Shown: positions 18,814-27,293 of the stretch, in pieces
Numbering within the stretch: the stretch's first letter is position 1
Layout of the letters: every line of letters starts with the position of its first letter
Assembly (NCBI RefSeq): GCF_004151245.1
Contig: NZ_JUIW01000006.1
Location: forward strand, 62,001 to 126,000
From: Flavobacterium beibuense
GTDB taxonomy: Bacteria > Bacteroidota > Bacteroidia > Flavobacteriales > Flavobacteriaceae
Direction: 5' to 3'
DNA: 64,000 bases
Program-made: the position numbers and the translations under genes
Notes under the pieces: model-generated
Databases searched by the model: none
What the model was told of the DNA's origin: nothing
What the model saw: only the letters and a program-made list of their open reading frames with translations

Positions 18814-19137
18814 TTATTCTGTTACTTTTAAATATCGGATTAGTCCGTCAACAATTTTAAAATGAAATTTTAATGCAATAGGGCTTCCGGGAAATATGCC
18901 TGAACACTCTGCTGATAAGATACTTGCCGTACCATTTTCGGTATATTCAAGGGGTTTCATCACGGTCATGTATTTTTTGTTCGCCTTGTCAATCCACTGC
19001 TGGATTTCCGGTTTCCCATTGTGGGTCTTACCTTCATCAAATACCACGGCGGTTTCAGAAAAACAATCCGCGTAGGCAATGCTGTCAAAACTGTTTTGCG
19101 CATTAATCAGGTTTGTTATTACTTTCGGTAAAGTCAT
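18814..19137 (-). CDS. SnoaL/NTF2-like protein
   Basis: 107 residues with the cone-shaped NTF2-like pattern: an N-terminal helix with NLINAQNSFDSIAYADCFSETAVVFDEG, NGKPEIQQWIDKANKKY and a C-terminal strand FHFKIVDGLIRYLKV. Members act as small isomerases, hydrolases or ligand-binding proteins; the exact role is open. It lies 20 bp after the SDR gene at 19158 and shares its transcript, so the two may act on the same substrate. Confidence 0.8.
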   Translation of the reverse strand: MTLPKVITNLINAQNSFDSIAYADCFSETAVVFDEGKTHNGKPEIQQWIDKANKKYMTVMKPLEYTENGTASILSAECSGIFPGSPIALKFHFKIVDGLIRYLKVTE

Positions 19138-19157
19138 GTTATTATTTTTAAAGATTA

Positions 19158-19940
19158 TTAAATTGTTGGGACTGTACCGCCATCAATTAAATATTCAGTC
19201 CCTGTAAGATAGCTAGCTCTTGGTGACACAAGGAAACCTACTAATTCGGCTACTTCTTCCGGTTGTGCAGGCCTGCCATAAGGTATACCACCCAATGCAT
19301 CCATTACACTTTGTTGAGCTTCTTCTACGGTACTGTTTGCATTTCGCGCAATCTCGCCCAGCCAGGCTACCGATGCGGATGTGTTTATCCATCCCGGCGA
19401 AACTGCCAGTACGCGGACACCTTTTGGTGTAACTTCATTGGATAGGCTTTTGCTGTAATTTCTTAATGCTGCTTTTGCTGCGGCATAAGGCAGGGTAGAA
19501 TCATACAGAGGCAATATTCCCTGAATAGAGGCTATATGGATAATAACACCACTTTTCTTATCTATCATTTGTGGCAAAAATGCCCTGTCAAGTCTAACTG
19601 GTGCTAACAAATTAGCTTGCAGGGTTGATACCCAATCTTCATCTGTTAGTGCGCTAAAGCCGCCGGCAGGTGTTGTTGAAGAACCCAGATTGTTCACCAG
19701 AATATCCAGTCGCCCATATGTGGAGAGTACTTCGTTGACCAGCTTTTGTGCATCTTCCGCTTTGCTTAGATCGGAAGGGATGAAATGCAGCTTGCTGTTT
19801 TCGTCTTCCGGAAAGTTTCGGGCGGTAATAATTACCGTAGCACCAGCCTGAAGCAGCCTTTCTGCAATTGCTTTTCCGGTTCCTTTTGTGCCTCCTGTCA
19901 CTAAAGCAATCTTGCCTGATAATTCGTTTTGATAATCCAT
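19158..19940 (-). CDS. SDR family oxidoreductase
   Basis: 260-residue classical SDR. TGGTKGTG cofactor motif at residues 15-22, NNLG at about 87-90, Ser of HIASIQG near 140 and YAAAK near 153-157; SPGWINTS and LTGTEYLIDGGTVPTI close the fold. It resembles the 3-oxoacyl-ACP reductase-like group. It is the first gene of a two-gene unit with the SnoaL-like gene and is divergent from an HxlR regulator (20073). Confidence 0.9.
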   Translation of the reverse strand: MDYQNELSGKIALVTGGTKGTGKAIAERLLQAGATVIITARNFPEDENSKLHFIPSDLSKAEDAQKLVNEVLSTYGRLDILVNNLGSSTTPAGGFSALTDEDWVSTLQANLLAPVRLDRAFLPQMIDKKSGVIIHIASIQGILPLYDSTLPYAAAKAALRNYSKSLSNEVTPKGVRVLAVSPGWINTSASVAWLGEIARNANSTVEEAQQSVMDALGGIPYGRPAQPEEVAELVGFLVSPRASYLTGTEYLIDGGTVPTI

Positions 19941-20037
19941 TTTTTTATATTTAAATTTCTTTGTACAAATCTCGGGAGTACGTTAGTTCCTCACAAGTAC
20001 GGAGTTACGAATCATATAGGGATAAATTATTCCCCTA

Positions 20038-20068
20038 TTGCACAAATTGGTATATACAGTTAATTTTG
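20038..20068 (+). promoter_or_regulatory. Bacteroidetes-type promoter of HxlR gene
   Basis: TTG at 20038-20040, exactly 20 nt, then TAATTTTG at 20061-20068, matching the TTG / TAnnTTTG consensus. The ATG of the regulator follows only 4 nt later at 20073, so the transcript would be leaderless or nearly so. Confidence 0.6.
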
Positions 20069-20072
20069 TAAT

Positions 20073-20429
20073 ATGTATGAGAGAAAAACAATACCAAATC
20101 TGAATTGTGGCCTTGATCTGATAGGTGAAGTACTTTATGGCAAATGGAAAATACGTTTGCTTTGGTTTATCGAGCAGGGACATAAGCGCCCAAGCGAACT
20201 GCAGCGAAAAATACCTGATGCTTCGCGCAGGGTTTTAAATATTCAGCTGAAGGAATTAGAAGAACATGAACTTGTGACAAAAGTTATTTACCCTGTCGTG
20301 CCTCCGAAAGTAGAGTACAGCCTGACCGATTTTGGAAAAACGCTGATTCCGGTAATTTCAGCTATCGGGAATTGGGGAGATGAACATGAAGAACGTTTAC
20401 GATCGCTCATTTTAAAACGTTTTGATTAA
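20073..20429 (+). CDS. HxlR family winged-helix regulator
   Basis: 118 residues. GEVLYGKWKIRLLWFIEQGHKRPSEL is the family signature, followed by the recognition helix region ASRRVLNIQLKELEEHELV and the wing VEYSLTDFG. Cys12 (NLNCGLDLIG) occupies the conserved N-terminal cysteine position. It is divergent from the SDR/SnoaL-like pair and probably represses it. The promoter is so close to the ATG that the message is predicted to start at or within a few bases of the start codon. Confidence 0.88.
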   Translation: MYERKTIPNLNCGLDLIGEVLYGKWKIRLLWFIEQGHKRPSELQRKIPDASRRVLNIQLKELEEHELVTKVIYPVVPPKVEYSLTDFGKTLIPVISAIGNWGDEHEERLRSLILKRFD

Positions 20430-20599
20430 AATCTAAAACTCTCAGCACTGCTGATTTTCTTGTTTTTATATAAATCAACTATTGGATTAATCCCAAAAGG
20501 TTTAATCCTGTTAGGGTAATTTACTCAAGACAGTCAAACCAGCAGTACATACCTACAGGATTTATTATCGCTACAATAATTTGTAAGATTATACGAATA

Positions 20600-20749
20600 A
20601 AAAAATCCCGAAATCACTATGATTTCGGGATTTGTATCTGTGGCCCAAATAGGACAAATTTTAAACCATTTTATACAGGATTTAAAGAAATTAGCCTACT
20701 TTATGGAGGATAAGTTTTCGCTTTAGTGGTTTTGATGTCCTGTTGGAGA
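20600..20749. repeat. Decayed copy of hairpin plus 107-bp dispersed element
   Basis: ATCCCGAAAT / ATTTCGGGAT hairpin (20604-20632), then GTGGCCC and a 107-bp body (20643-20749) that is about four-fifths identical by eye to 23071-23177. The shared core includes GAAATTAGCCTACTTTATG and ATAAGTTTTCG / GTAAGTTTTCG. The inverted ends are mutated here (GGCCCAAATAGGACA and TGTCCTGTTGGAGA). The whole 538-bp gap 20430-20967 has no supported gene. Confidence 0.75.
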
Positions 20750-20967
20750 TCTGATCCTGTTTATACTTATAATTCTAGCAATTTATTACAGTTTATTTAG
20801 TAATATTTAATTATAGGAATTATCAACTGCTTTATTGGTTCTGACTATCTTCCCCGTCACTTTATTTTTGCGCTGGTCTTTTAAACAAAGCAAATTAAGC
20901 CTTTTAAACAAAGTTGTCGGGAAGAAGTGCATCTACCTTTGCATCAATAACATTAAAACTTATTAAG

Positions 20968-21963
20968 ATGCATCGGAATAATTATCAGGGGGCATTACAG
21001 CAACCAATCGGCTCGGGGTTTAATGCTTCTTCCACAGCAGCAGACGTAATTGAAGGTATTGATCTAACGGGAAAAATTGCAATTGTAACCGGAGGTAACA
21101 CAGGTATTGGGCTGGAGACTACCAGAACCCTTGCAAAGGCAGGGGCAACCGTTATTGTTCCCGCAAGAGATGTAGAAAAAGCTAAACGTAACTTAGAAGA
21201 AGTTCCGCGTATCGAAATAGAACCAATGGATTTGATGAATCAAAAATCTATTGATTCTTTTGCAGAAAAATTCCTTGCATCGGGCAGGCCACTTCATTTG
21301 CTTGTCAACAATGCGGGTATTATGTGGGTTCCGCTTCGCCGGGACAGTCGCGGTATCGAATCACAGCTGTCAACCAATTATCTGGCACTGTTTCAACTGA
21401 CGGCAAGGCTTTGGAATGCTCTTAAAAAGGCACAAGGGGCAAGAGTGGTAAATGTATCTTCGGGAGGGCACCAGTTTTCTGATTTTAATTTTGACGACTA
21501 TAATTTTGAAAACAGGGATTATGACACATTAGTGGGCTATGGACAATCAAAGACAGCTGTGAATCTATTTTCACTTGAGTTAGATAACAGGGCACAGTCC
21601 TTTGGCATCCGTGCTTACTCGTTGTGTCCCGGTGCTGTAGGGGAAACCGAACTAGGTAGGGAAGCGCCAATAGACTTGCTACAAAAACTAGGTTACACCG
21701 ATGCCGAGGGCAATATATTGCCCGAAGTAGCGGCATCACTCAAAACAATACCACAAGGTGCAGCAACAACCGTATGGTGCGCAACGAACCCCATGCTGAA
21801 ACATACCGGGGGGGTGTACTGTGAAAATGTTGATGTAGCAGCGATGGTTACAGATGTTGCAATTATTGGAGGTATTAAGCCTTATTCTCTTGATGAAACC
21901 AATGCAAAACGTTTGTGGAAGTTAACTGAAGAATTAACAGGAATAGAATTTAAAACGAATTGA
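20968..21963 (+). CDS. SDR family NAD(P)-dependent oxidoreductase (WWOX/retinol dehydrogenase-like)
   Basis: 331 residues from the start at 20968 (MHRNNYQGALQQ), which fits homologues of this shape better than an upstream ATG at 20914. TGGNTGIGLETTRTLAKAGATVI is the cofactor site, NNAGIMWVP the central motif, VSSGGH the Ser region, and YGQSKTAVN the Tyr/Lys pair; the insert DYNFENRDYDTLVG is typical of the long WWOX/retinol-dehydrogenase-like SDR group. Substrate unknown. An AraC regulator follows 30 bp downstream on the same strand. Confidence 0.88.
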   Translation: MHRNNYQGALQQPIGSGFNASSTAADVIEGIDLTGKIAIVTGGNTGIGLETTRTLAKAGATVIVPARDVEKAKRNLEEVPRIEIEPMDLMNQKSIDSFAEKFLASGRPLHLLVNNAGIMWVPLRRDSRGIESQLSTNYLALFQLTARLWNALKKAQGARVVNVSSGGHQFSDFNFDDYNFENRDYDTLVGYGQSKTAVNLFSLELDNRAQSFGIRAYSLCPGAVGETELGREAPIDLLQKLGYTDAEGNILPEVAASLKTIPQGAATTVWCATNPMLKHTGGVYCENVDVAAMVTDVAIIGGIKPYSLDETNAKRLWKLTEELTGIEFKTN

Positions 21964-21993
21964 TATTCGTAATTTTGAAAATTTACAAGTCCA

Positions 21994-22815
21994 ATGGATT
22001 ACGAGGTAAATTATATCAATTCTGAGATTAAGCTTTCCTGTTATTCAGGAAAGCTGTTTAAGACAGAAGCAGCCTTTAATGACCATCTCCTTGTATGGTT
22101 GATTTCAGGAGAAACAAAAATGATTTTAGCGGATAGTGCAATGGTTTTCGGGGCAGGATGTGTTTTTCTAATCCCAAGAAATCAAGTAGCCACTATTATA
22201 AATACACCAAAAGATGGATTGCCTCACAAAGCTGTAGCCATGCACCTGTCCACGGCAAGGCTCAGGAAATTTTATCTTGATAAAGAGGTGCAGAAAAAGA
22301 CAGTGGTTGATAAGATCATTAGCTTTGATCAGCATCCTTTTCTGCAAAGTTACCTGGCATCTCTGATTCCGTATTTTGATCTGCAGGATCAATTTCCTGA
22401 AGATATTGCATGGTTAAAGATTACTGAAGCCATTAGCATACTCAGGACGATTGACAAAAGAACAGACAGTATTCTGGACAATTTTGAAGAGCCACATAAG
22501 CTAGAACTTGTATCATTTATGGAAAAGAACTTTATGTTTAACCTGCCTTTGGCAAAGTTCAGTTACCTTACTGGTAGAAGCCTCACCACTTTTAAACGTG
22601 ATTTCAGCAAAGCTTTTAATACAACGCCACAGCGATGGTTGACCAGGAAAAGGCTCGAACTGGCATATTATCAGCTCACGGAAAAGCAAAAGCGCCCAGT
22701 TGAAATCTGCTACGAAACCGGTTTTGAGAACCTCTCCCATTTTTCTTATGCTTTTAAAAAGCAATATGGCTGTGCACCTACAGAATTGATTAGCCGTAAT
22801 AATACAATTGGGTAA
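21994..22815 (+). CDS. AraC family transcriptional regulator
   Basis: 273 residues. The N-terminal 160 residues are a cupin-like sensing domain (CVFLIPRNQVATII). The C-terminal two helix-turn-helix motifs are clear: LAKFSYLTGRSLTTFKRDF and EICYETGFENLSHFSYAFKKQYGCAPTE, with the family PxxW..RRL-like linker PQRWLTRKRLELAYYQL. It is placed 30 bp after the SDR gene and probably regulates that operon, including itself. Ligand unknown. Confidence 0.9.
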   Translation: MDYEVNYINSEIKLSCYSGKLFKTEAAFNDHLLVWLISGETKMILADSAMVFGAGCVFLIPRNQVATIINTPKDGLPHKAVAMHLSTARLRKFYLDKEVQKKTVVDKIISFDQHPFLQSYLASLIPYFDLQDQFPEDIAWLKITEAISILRTIDKRTDSILDNFEEPHKLELVSFMEKNFMFNLPLAKFSYLTGRSLTTFKRDFSKAFNTTPQRWLTRKRLELAYYQLTEKQKRPVEICYETGFENLSHFSYAFKKQYGCAPTELISRNNTIG

Positions 22816-22818
22816 TAA

Positions 22819-23010
22819 AAAGTTTGGTCATGGCATTTTGCCTTAAAGGTCACCGCAGGCATCTTTATCGGCACCGGTACTGTCGCCATGTAGCAGGGCC
22901 GGCCGACACCCTTGCTCGGACTATGGGAACGCATCTGCATCTTCGCCTTTGTTTTGGGTAGGCGTTTTTTTGTAGTGCTTTTGCAAAGAAGGGAGACGGA
23001 GTATAGCTAA
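22819..23010 (+). pseudogene. Decayed C-terminal remnant of a membrane protein (DUF998-like?)
   Basis: An open stretch of about 190 bp reads WSWHFALKVTAGIFIGTG, TVAM, then an in-frame TAG at 22891-22893, then QGRPTPLLGLWERICIFAFVL and a hydrophobic tail to a TAA at 23008. The reading across the TAG is coherent: an amphipathic/hydrophobic helix, a GRPTPxLGLWERI loop as in tails of small integral membrane proteins, then another helix. It has no start and is G+C-richer than its flanks. The family name is a guess; the remnant nature is better supported. Confidence 0.5.
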
Positions 23011-23028
23011 TATTAATATTCTTAAAAT

Positions 23029-23064
23029 AAAAAACCCGAAATCGATATGATTTCGGGTTTTTTA
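23029..23064 (+). terminator. Hairpin terminator preceding the 107-bp element
   Basis: AAAACCCGAAATC / GATTTCGGGTTTT arms with T-run, then TTATTTGTGACC. It could end the AraC transcript. Confidence 0.75.
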
Positions 23065-23070
23065 TTTGTG

Positions 23071-23177
23071 ACCCCAACAGGACAAATTTCAAACCATTTC
23101 ATGCAGGATTTGAAGAAATTAGCCTACTTTATGTAAGGTAAGTTTTCGTTTTAGCGGTTTAGATGTCCTGTTGGGGT
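23071..23177. repeat. 107-bp element with 14-bp perfect inverted ends
   Basis: ACCCCAACAGGACA at 23071-23084 is the exact inverse complement of TGTCCTGTTGGGGT at 23164-23177. The body is shared with the decayed copy at 20643-20749. It carries no coding capacity and resembles a small non-autonomous element. The left end, read in antisense with the GTGACC before it, also resembles the T-arm and acceptor end of a tRNA gene, so an attachment-site origin is possible. The right end touches the stop codon of the truncated kinase. Confidence 0.7.
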
Positions 23178-23797
23178 TATCTAAAAATATGTAATGTAAT
23201 TATAAACTCACTCCCTTCCCCCAATTCACTTTGTACATCAATTCTGCCTCCCATAGCTTCTATAAATTCTTTGCTTATAGCGAGACCCAATCCCGTACCT
23301 TCTTTCTCAGTTCCGGGAACCCTAAAATACTTGTCAAAAATTTTGGGAAGGTATTTCGGATCGATTCCTATACCGCTGTCTTTTACCTTTATGATTACTT
23401 TATTATCTGTTTCAAATGCTTTTATATCAATTGTAGTATTATCATAAGAATAACGGATAGCATTTGAAACCAGGTTGGAAACTATCCAGGTTGCCTTTTC
23501 CTTATCTGCTGAAACCAGGGGTAAATTTTCTAAAGGTTCAAAGTTGATAATAATGGATTTTTGTTCCGCGAGTTTACGATTGTTTTCAACAGCATCATTA
23601 ATAACATTATTTATATCGACAGCTTCTATTTTAAGCTTAGTATTCCCTGTTTCAACCTGCGATATATTAAGCAGTTCTCCTGTAGTCCTTAATAGCCTGT
23701 CAGTATCTTCTTTAATGCTTTCAACTAGGCTTTTCTGCTCATTATTAAGTTTTCCTGTATGCTGATTATCCTGGAACACAGATTTCGAATACAGCAT
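23177..23797 (-). pseudogene. Truncated sensor histidine kinase (H-box missing)
   Basis: The remaining 206 codons encode the second half of a HisKA dimerisation helix (GKLNNEQKSLVESIKEDTDRLLRTTGELLNISQVETG) and a full HATPase domain: N box WIVSNLVSNAIRYS, G1 DSGIGI, F box KIFDKYFRVPG, and G2 GTGLGLAIS. The phosphorylatable His, the sensor and any membrane region are absent, and the sequence upstream of about 23770 belongs to another gene read on the opposite strand. The ATG is therefore fortuitous and autokinase function impossible. Homology pattern resembles the KdpD/ResE-like kinases with a 'TGELLNxSQVExG' linker. Confidence 0.8.
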
Positions 23798-23891
23798 TGG
23801 CAGCAGATATATCCTGACAAAATACTGGTCACTGTCAGCCCATTATGATAGAGATATGGGATTAGGAGGAGGAATAGCGCTTACATACTAA
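23766..23891 (+). pseudogene. C-terminal tail of an outer-membrane beta-barrel gene
   Basis: Plus-strand frame without a start, reading TDFEYSIGSRYILTKYWSL, then SAHYDRDMGLGGGIALTY and a TAA at 23889. The alternating aromatic/small pattern and a final Tyr fit the last two or three strands of an outer-membrane barrel. Its 5' side meets the 5'-truncated kinase gene at about 23765-23775, so the two fragments look like the two sides of one deletion or recombination joint. Confidence 0.55.
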
Positions 23892-23923
23892 TTTATATCC
23901 TACTCTGTCACTCACCCTTGTTC

Positions 23924-23992
23924 TCAAAGATCATTGTTTGTGATAACAGTAAAAGCGACAAGTAAGATCAGAATCAGAACGATTTTTCTCAT
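23924..23992 (-). other. 22-codon signal-peptide-like ORF, probably a remnant
   Basis: ATG at 23992 encodes MRKIVLILILLVAFTVITNN-DL then TGA. The sequence looks like an N-terminal signal peptide without a mature protein. It lies in the scarred zone next to other truncated genes, so it is more likely the start of a lost gene than a functional peptide. Confidence 0.3.
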
Positions 23993-24024
23993 GTCATCAA
24001 ATTTAAGTTAGTTAAAGAATTATA

Positions 24025-24056
24025 ATAAAAAAAGCCTTTCATAGTTGAAAGGCTTA
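24025..24056 (-). terminator. Rho-independent terminator of the DUF1254 operon
   Basis: AAGCCTTTCA / TGAAAGGCTT arms; on the minus strand the stem is followed by a run of seven T. It lies 136 bp after the 24192 stop. Confidence 0.75.
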
Positions 24057-24191
24057 TATCGCTAGAATCATATTGATTTATCTTTAGCCACTTCATATAA
24101 TAAGTGTATTGCAGCACATCATGCAGCAAACGATTCTCATTATATTATCGTATTCATTATTCAAATTTAGAATATATTTTAAAGAACAATG

Positions 24192-25640
24192 TTAATCTTT
24201 CTTTACTAATGGGGGTTGTTTCCATGAACCATTCAATGCTTTTTCTTTTGGCCAATACAATCTCATAATCATAGAAAATGGCCCTTTTGGAGCTGGTAAC
24301 CAATTAGACTCTTTCTCTTTTCCCGGTGATTGATTTTGGATAATCAAAGTTAGTCCACCATCCGGATCTTTTTTAAATTGAGACATCATGGTTGAATTAA
24401 GCAGGTAACGGTTTAAGGAATTTTCTACTAATAAACTAGAAGGCTGTTCATACATCGTAAGTGACCAAAAAGAATTTACAGGAGGCAGCTCATGTGGACT
24501 AAACCTAATTGTATATCTGTATTTACCGTCAAGTTTATCGCCTTTACTGTCAATATAATAAGCCGGATACATAGCCTCTTCTTTTGTATTTCCATAAATT
24601 CCTAGCGCAGCAGCCATCATTCTAAATAAATAATTGTTCTTTAAGAATGCTCGCGTTCCATAACCATCACTTGGGGATACTTCTCCCTTTTCCAGTTTTA
24701 TCTGTAGTTGTTTGAAATCTGCCCAAGCATCCCTTATGCCGTCATGCATCGCTTTTTTTATTTCAGGGCTGAGAGATAATGTGTCTATTGTGTTTCCGGC
24801 GGCGACACCGATTTTTGCAAAACGCTTCATAAGATTTATTTCGCTTGGGTGAGTGGGGCAAAATTGTAGTGCAAAATTTAAGTTATTAAAGACCTGCAGC
24901 GATTTATTCTCCTGATCACGAGTTAATGGTTTTATATAAGTTATATCTTTTATTTTAGAATGTTCTGGCTTTCCTAAAAAAGCAGAAAGAGGTTTTGCAA
25001 TGTACTGATTTTGTATTTTAATTACATTTTTAAGATCGGCTACGTTGTATAATTGGGTTCGGAATTGAGCCGAAGCAATTTCTGTTTCACAATAGATTAC
25101 TTTGGTAATGTTTTTAGGGGTTTTGCCTTTCCATCTTGGTCCTGCAATCATGAAATTACCGCCACCATTTCCAGTTGTGCGACTGCCAAGGTAGTCAAAA
25201 TTATGAGTGTATAAATCAATTAACTGAAGACTCCAATATCTATTTTTCTCAATTACTGGTATTGTAAAAACGATGGGTTCTGCTCTTAAATCCAACCCTA
25301 TCCATGAGTATGGCGTATCCGAGTTAGGTGTTTGAATAGTTTTGTCCTTTGGCGTAAATACCCTTGGAATATTGCAAATAGTATTCCATGGTGCCTTATA
25401 ATCTGAATCCAGTTTGTTAACAAAAAAAGCATATTGCACTCTGGAATTGTCTACAATAGGAAAGCCATAAATATATGCTTCTTTGGCTATGGCACGTACT
25501 TCTTCAAGGCTTAATCCCTGTGCTTTTCCTGTTGCCGCAGAATCAATAGTTTCTTTTTTCTTTGAGTTGTCTTTGGTACAGCTTAACAGAGTTAGCAGAA
25601 ATAAGGGAAATACCCATAATGATAGTTTTTTACTTGCCAT
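24192..25640 (-). CDS. DUF1254/DUF1214 lipoprotein
   Basis: 482 residues with a lipoprotein signal (LFLLTLLSC, Cys21) so it is membrane-anchored, outside the cytoplasm. DUF1254 domain about 50-190 (AKEAYIYGFPIVDN...TIQTPNSDTPYSWIGLDLRAEPIVFTIP...RYWSLQLIDLYTHNFDYLGSR) and DUF1214 domain about 360-475 (YRYTIRFSPHELPPVNSFWSLTMYE...SNWLPAPKGPFSMIMRLYWP). The enzymatic role is not established; the fold is often found beside hydrolases or redox genes. It follows its paralogue (25688) by 47 bp in one transcript. Confidence 0.9.
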   Translation of the reverse strand: MASKKLSLWVFPLFLLTLLSCTKDNSKKKETIDSAATGKAQGLSLEEVRAIAKEAYIYGFPIVDNSRVQYAFFVNKLDSDYKAPWNTICNIPRVFTPKDKTIQTPNSDTPYSWIGLDLRAEPIVFTIPVIEKNRYWSLQLIDLYTHNFDYLGSRTTGNGGGNFMIAGPRWKGKTPKNITKVIYCETEIASAQFRTQLYNVADLKNVIKIQNQYIAKPLSAFLGKPEHSKIKDITYIKPLTRDQENKSLQVFNNLNFALQFCPTHPSEINLMKRFAKIGVAAGNTIDTLSLSPEIKKAMHDGIRDAWADFKQLQIKLEKGEVSPSDGYGTRAFLKNNYLFRMMAAALGIYGNTKEEAMYPAYYIDSKGDKLDGKYRYTIRFSPHELPPVNSFWSLTMYEQPSSLLVENSLNRYLLNSTMMSQFKKDPDGGLTLIIQNQSPGKEKESNWLPAPKGPFSMIMRLYWPKEKALNGSWKQPPLVKKD

Positions 25641-25687
25641 AATTTAAAATTTATTGTTTAATTGTGAACTTAACATCAAATTTGTGG

Positions 25688-27103
25688 CTATTTTATCCTC
25701 TCTACACTCGGAGGTATCCATGTATTATTCATGGCTATTTCTTTGGGCCCATATATGCGAATCATTAAGTAAAAATCTTCTGCCGGCGCGGGTAGCCAAT
25801 TTGATATTTTTGTATTGTCGGGTTTTTGATTCTGAATGTAAATTGTTAATCCACCGTTTTTGTCATATTGTAATCCTTCAGTTGTTGAATTGATAAGAAA
25901 TCTATCAATTGGGTTTTTGACTAAATAACCTCCTACGCCATCTGCACTCTTATCATACATTGTTAGAGACCAGAAATACTTAGCTGGGGGAATCTGTTCT
26001 TTTGAAAAATGAATTCGATATTTATTAGCTTTTCCATTCAAAATATTGTTGTCTGCGTCGACATAAGTAATTGGATAAAAAGCTTCTGCCTTATCATTTC
26101 CGTAAATTCCTACCATAACTGCAGCTGCCCGTAGTAATCTGTTCCCTTTATAAAAGGCTCTATTTCCAAAAGGGTCCATCATGTTCCACCCATTTTTTTG
26201 ATCGCCAATTTTTCCAGCTTTTTCTTTTATAGCGGCAATACCTTCAGCAATACCTTCATTGATAGCGGTAATAATGGTATCACTATATTGTTTTGAATCA
26301 AACTTAGCACCTGGCATAATGCCAATTTGTTCAAATTTTTTAAGTGATTTTAAATCCTCCTTGTTAAAGGGTTGTACTAAATTTAAATACAGATTAAAAT
26401 ATTTAATAAAATTGGCGTTATTAAAATCATTTTGGTCTGCAATAGGCAGCCAAGACAATGGGGCCGCTGTTTTAGGTTTAGTGGTTCCTATGAACTCGCT
26501 CATTGGAGTAAGCTTGTATTTATTCTGTATCATTATAACATTTTCCAAATCATTTGATCCGAATAATTGTGTTCTTCCAATTCCAGTGGCGAGTTGGCTT
26601 TCTACATGAAAAATTTTCTTAAACCTATCTTTTGGAATATCACCTTTCCAACCAGGACCGACAAATAAATAATCTCCAGCTTCATTACCTGTCACTCTTG
26701 TTCCTATATACGCAAAATTATGTGTAAAGAGATCTATGAACTGGAATACATAGTATCTATCGTTAATCTCAGGTACGGAAAAAACCATGGGTTCAGTTCT
26801 CAAATCCATTGCAAATACTGAGTAAGGGGTATCTGCATTCATAGAAACTACGTCTTTACGTGTATCATCAGCCGGTTTACTGTCGTTACTTATAATATTT
26901 AATTCGCTTCGGTATCCGGGGCTATTTTTATCTATAGAAGTGTAGTATAAAGACTTGTACCCCATCAACATTGGATAGGCATATATATAAGCTTCCTTAG
27001 CGATAGTTTTTGCCTCACTTGGAGTTAATGGCTGCTTAGCTTGATTTTTTTTACAATTATTGAATAGTAAAATGCATAGAAAGAGTAAAATAATCTTTTT
27101 CAT
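25688..27103 (-). CDS. DUF1254/DUF1214 lipoprotein, paralogue
   Basis: 471 residues with a lipoprotein signal (LFLCILLFNNC, Cys17). DUF1254 at about 35-180 (AKEAYIYAYPMLMGYKSLYY...SMNADTPYSVFAMDLRTEPMVFSVP...FIDLFTHNFAYIGTR) and DUF1214 at about 345-465 (YRIHFSKEQIPPAKYFWSLTMYD...SNWLPAPAEDFYLMIRIYGP). Same architecture as the next gene but well diverged in between, so the duplication is old. First gene of the two-gene unit. Function unknown. Its A/T content is higher than in the region to the right. Confidence 0.9.
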   Translation of the reverse strand: MKKIILLFLCILLFNNCKKNQAKQPLTPSEAKTIAKEAYIYAYPMLMGYKSLYYTSIDKNSPGYRSELNIISNDSKPADDTRKDVVSMNADTPYSVFAMDLRTEPMVFSVPEINDRYYVFQFIDLFTHNFAYIGTRVTGNEAGDYLFVGPGWKGDIPKDRFKKIFHVESQLATGIGRTQLFGSNDLENVIMIQNKYKLTPMSEFIGTTKPKTAAPLSWLPIADQNDFNNANFIKYFNLYLNLVQPFNKEDLKSLKKFEQIGIMPGAKFDSKQYSDTIITAINEGIAEGIAAIKEKAGKIGDQKNGWNMMDPFGNRAFYKGNRLLRAAAVMVGIYGNDKAEAFYPITYVDADNNILNGKANKYRIHFSKEQIPPAKYFWSLTMYDKSADGVGGYLVKNPIDRFLINSTTEGLQYDKNGGLTIYIQNQKPDNTKISNWLPAPAEDFYLMIRIYGPKEIAMNNTWIPPSVERIK

Positions 27104-27293
27104 AAGAATTTATATTATTGGGTTATTCCTATAACCTTTGTAAACATATGAGTAGTATAAAAACATTGTGTTTAACTAATTTTTAGTCCTTACTATCTTT
27201 TAAATTGATGTAAAATTGAGAGCCTTTTGATGGATTTAAATTTTTTTGAACCCTAAAGTGATCTTGAATTGCATTCATCAAAAATATTTACGT

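Noticed and set aside
19941..20037. TTACGA near 20005 as a member of the sigma-54 dyad set
   Set aside because: No dyad partner and no GG-N10-GC at the expected distance on either strand.
23071..23177. Complete tRNA gene
   Set aside because: Only T-arm and acceptor-like ends are suggested; no anticodon or D arm can be folded.
23163..23765. Plus-strand ORFs opposite the truncated kinase
   Set aside because: The minus strand reads as a clear HATPase domain; the plus frames have no motif.
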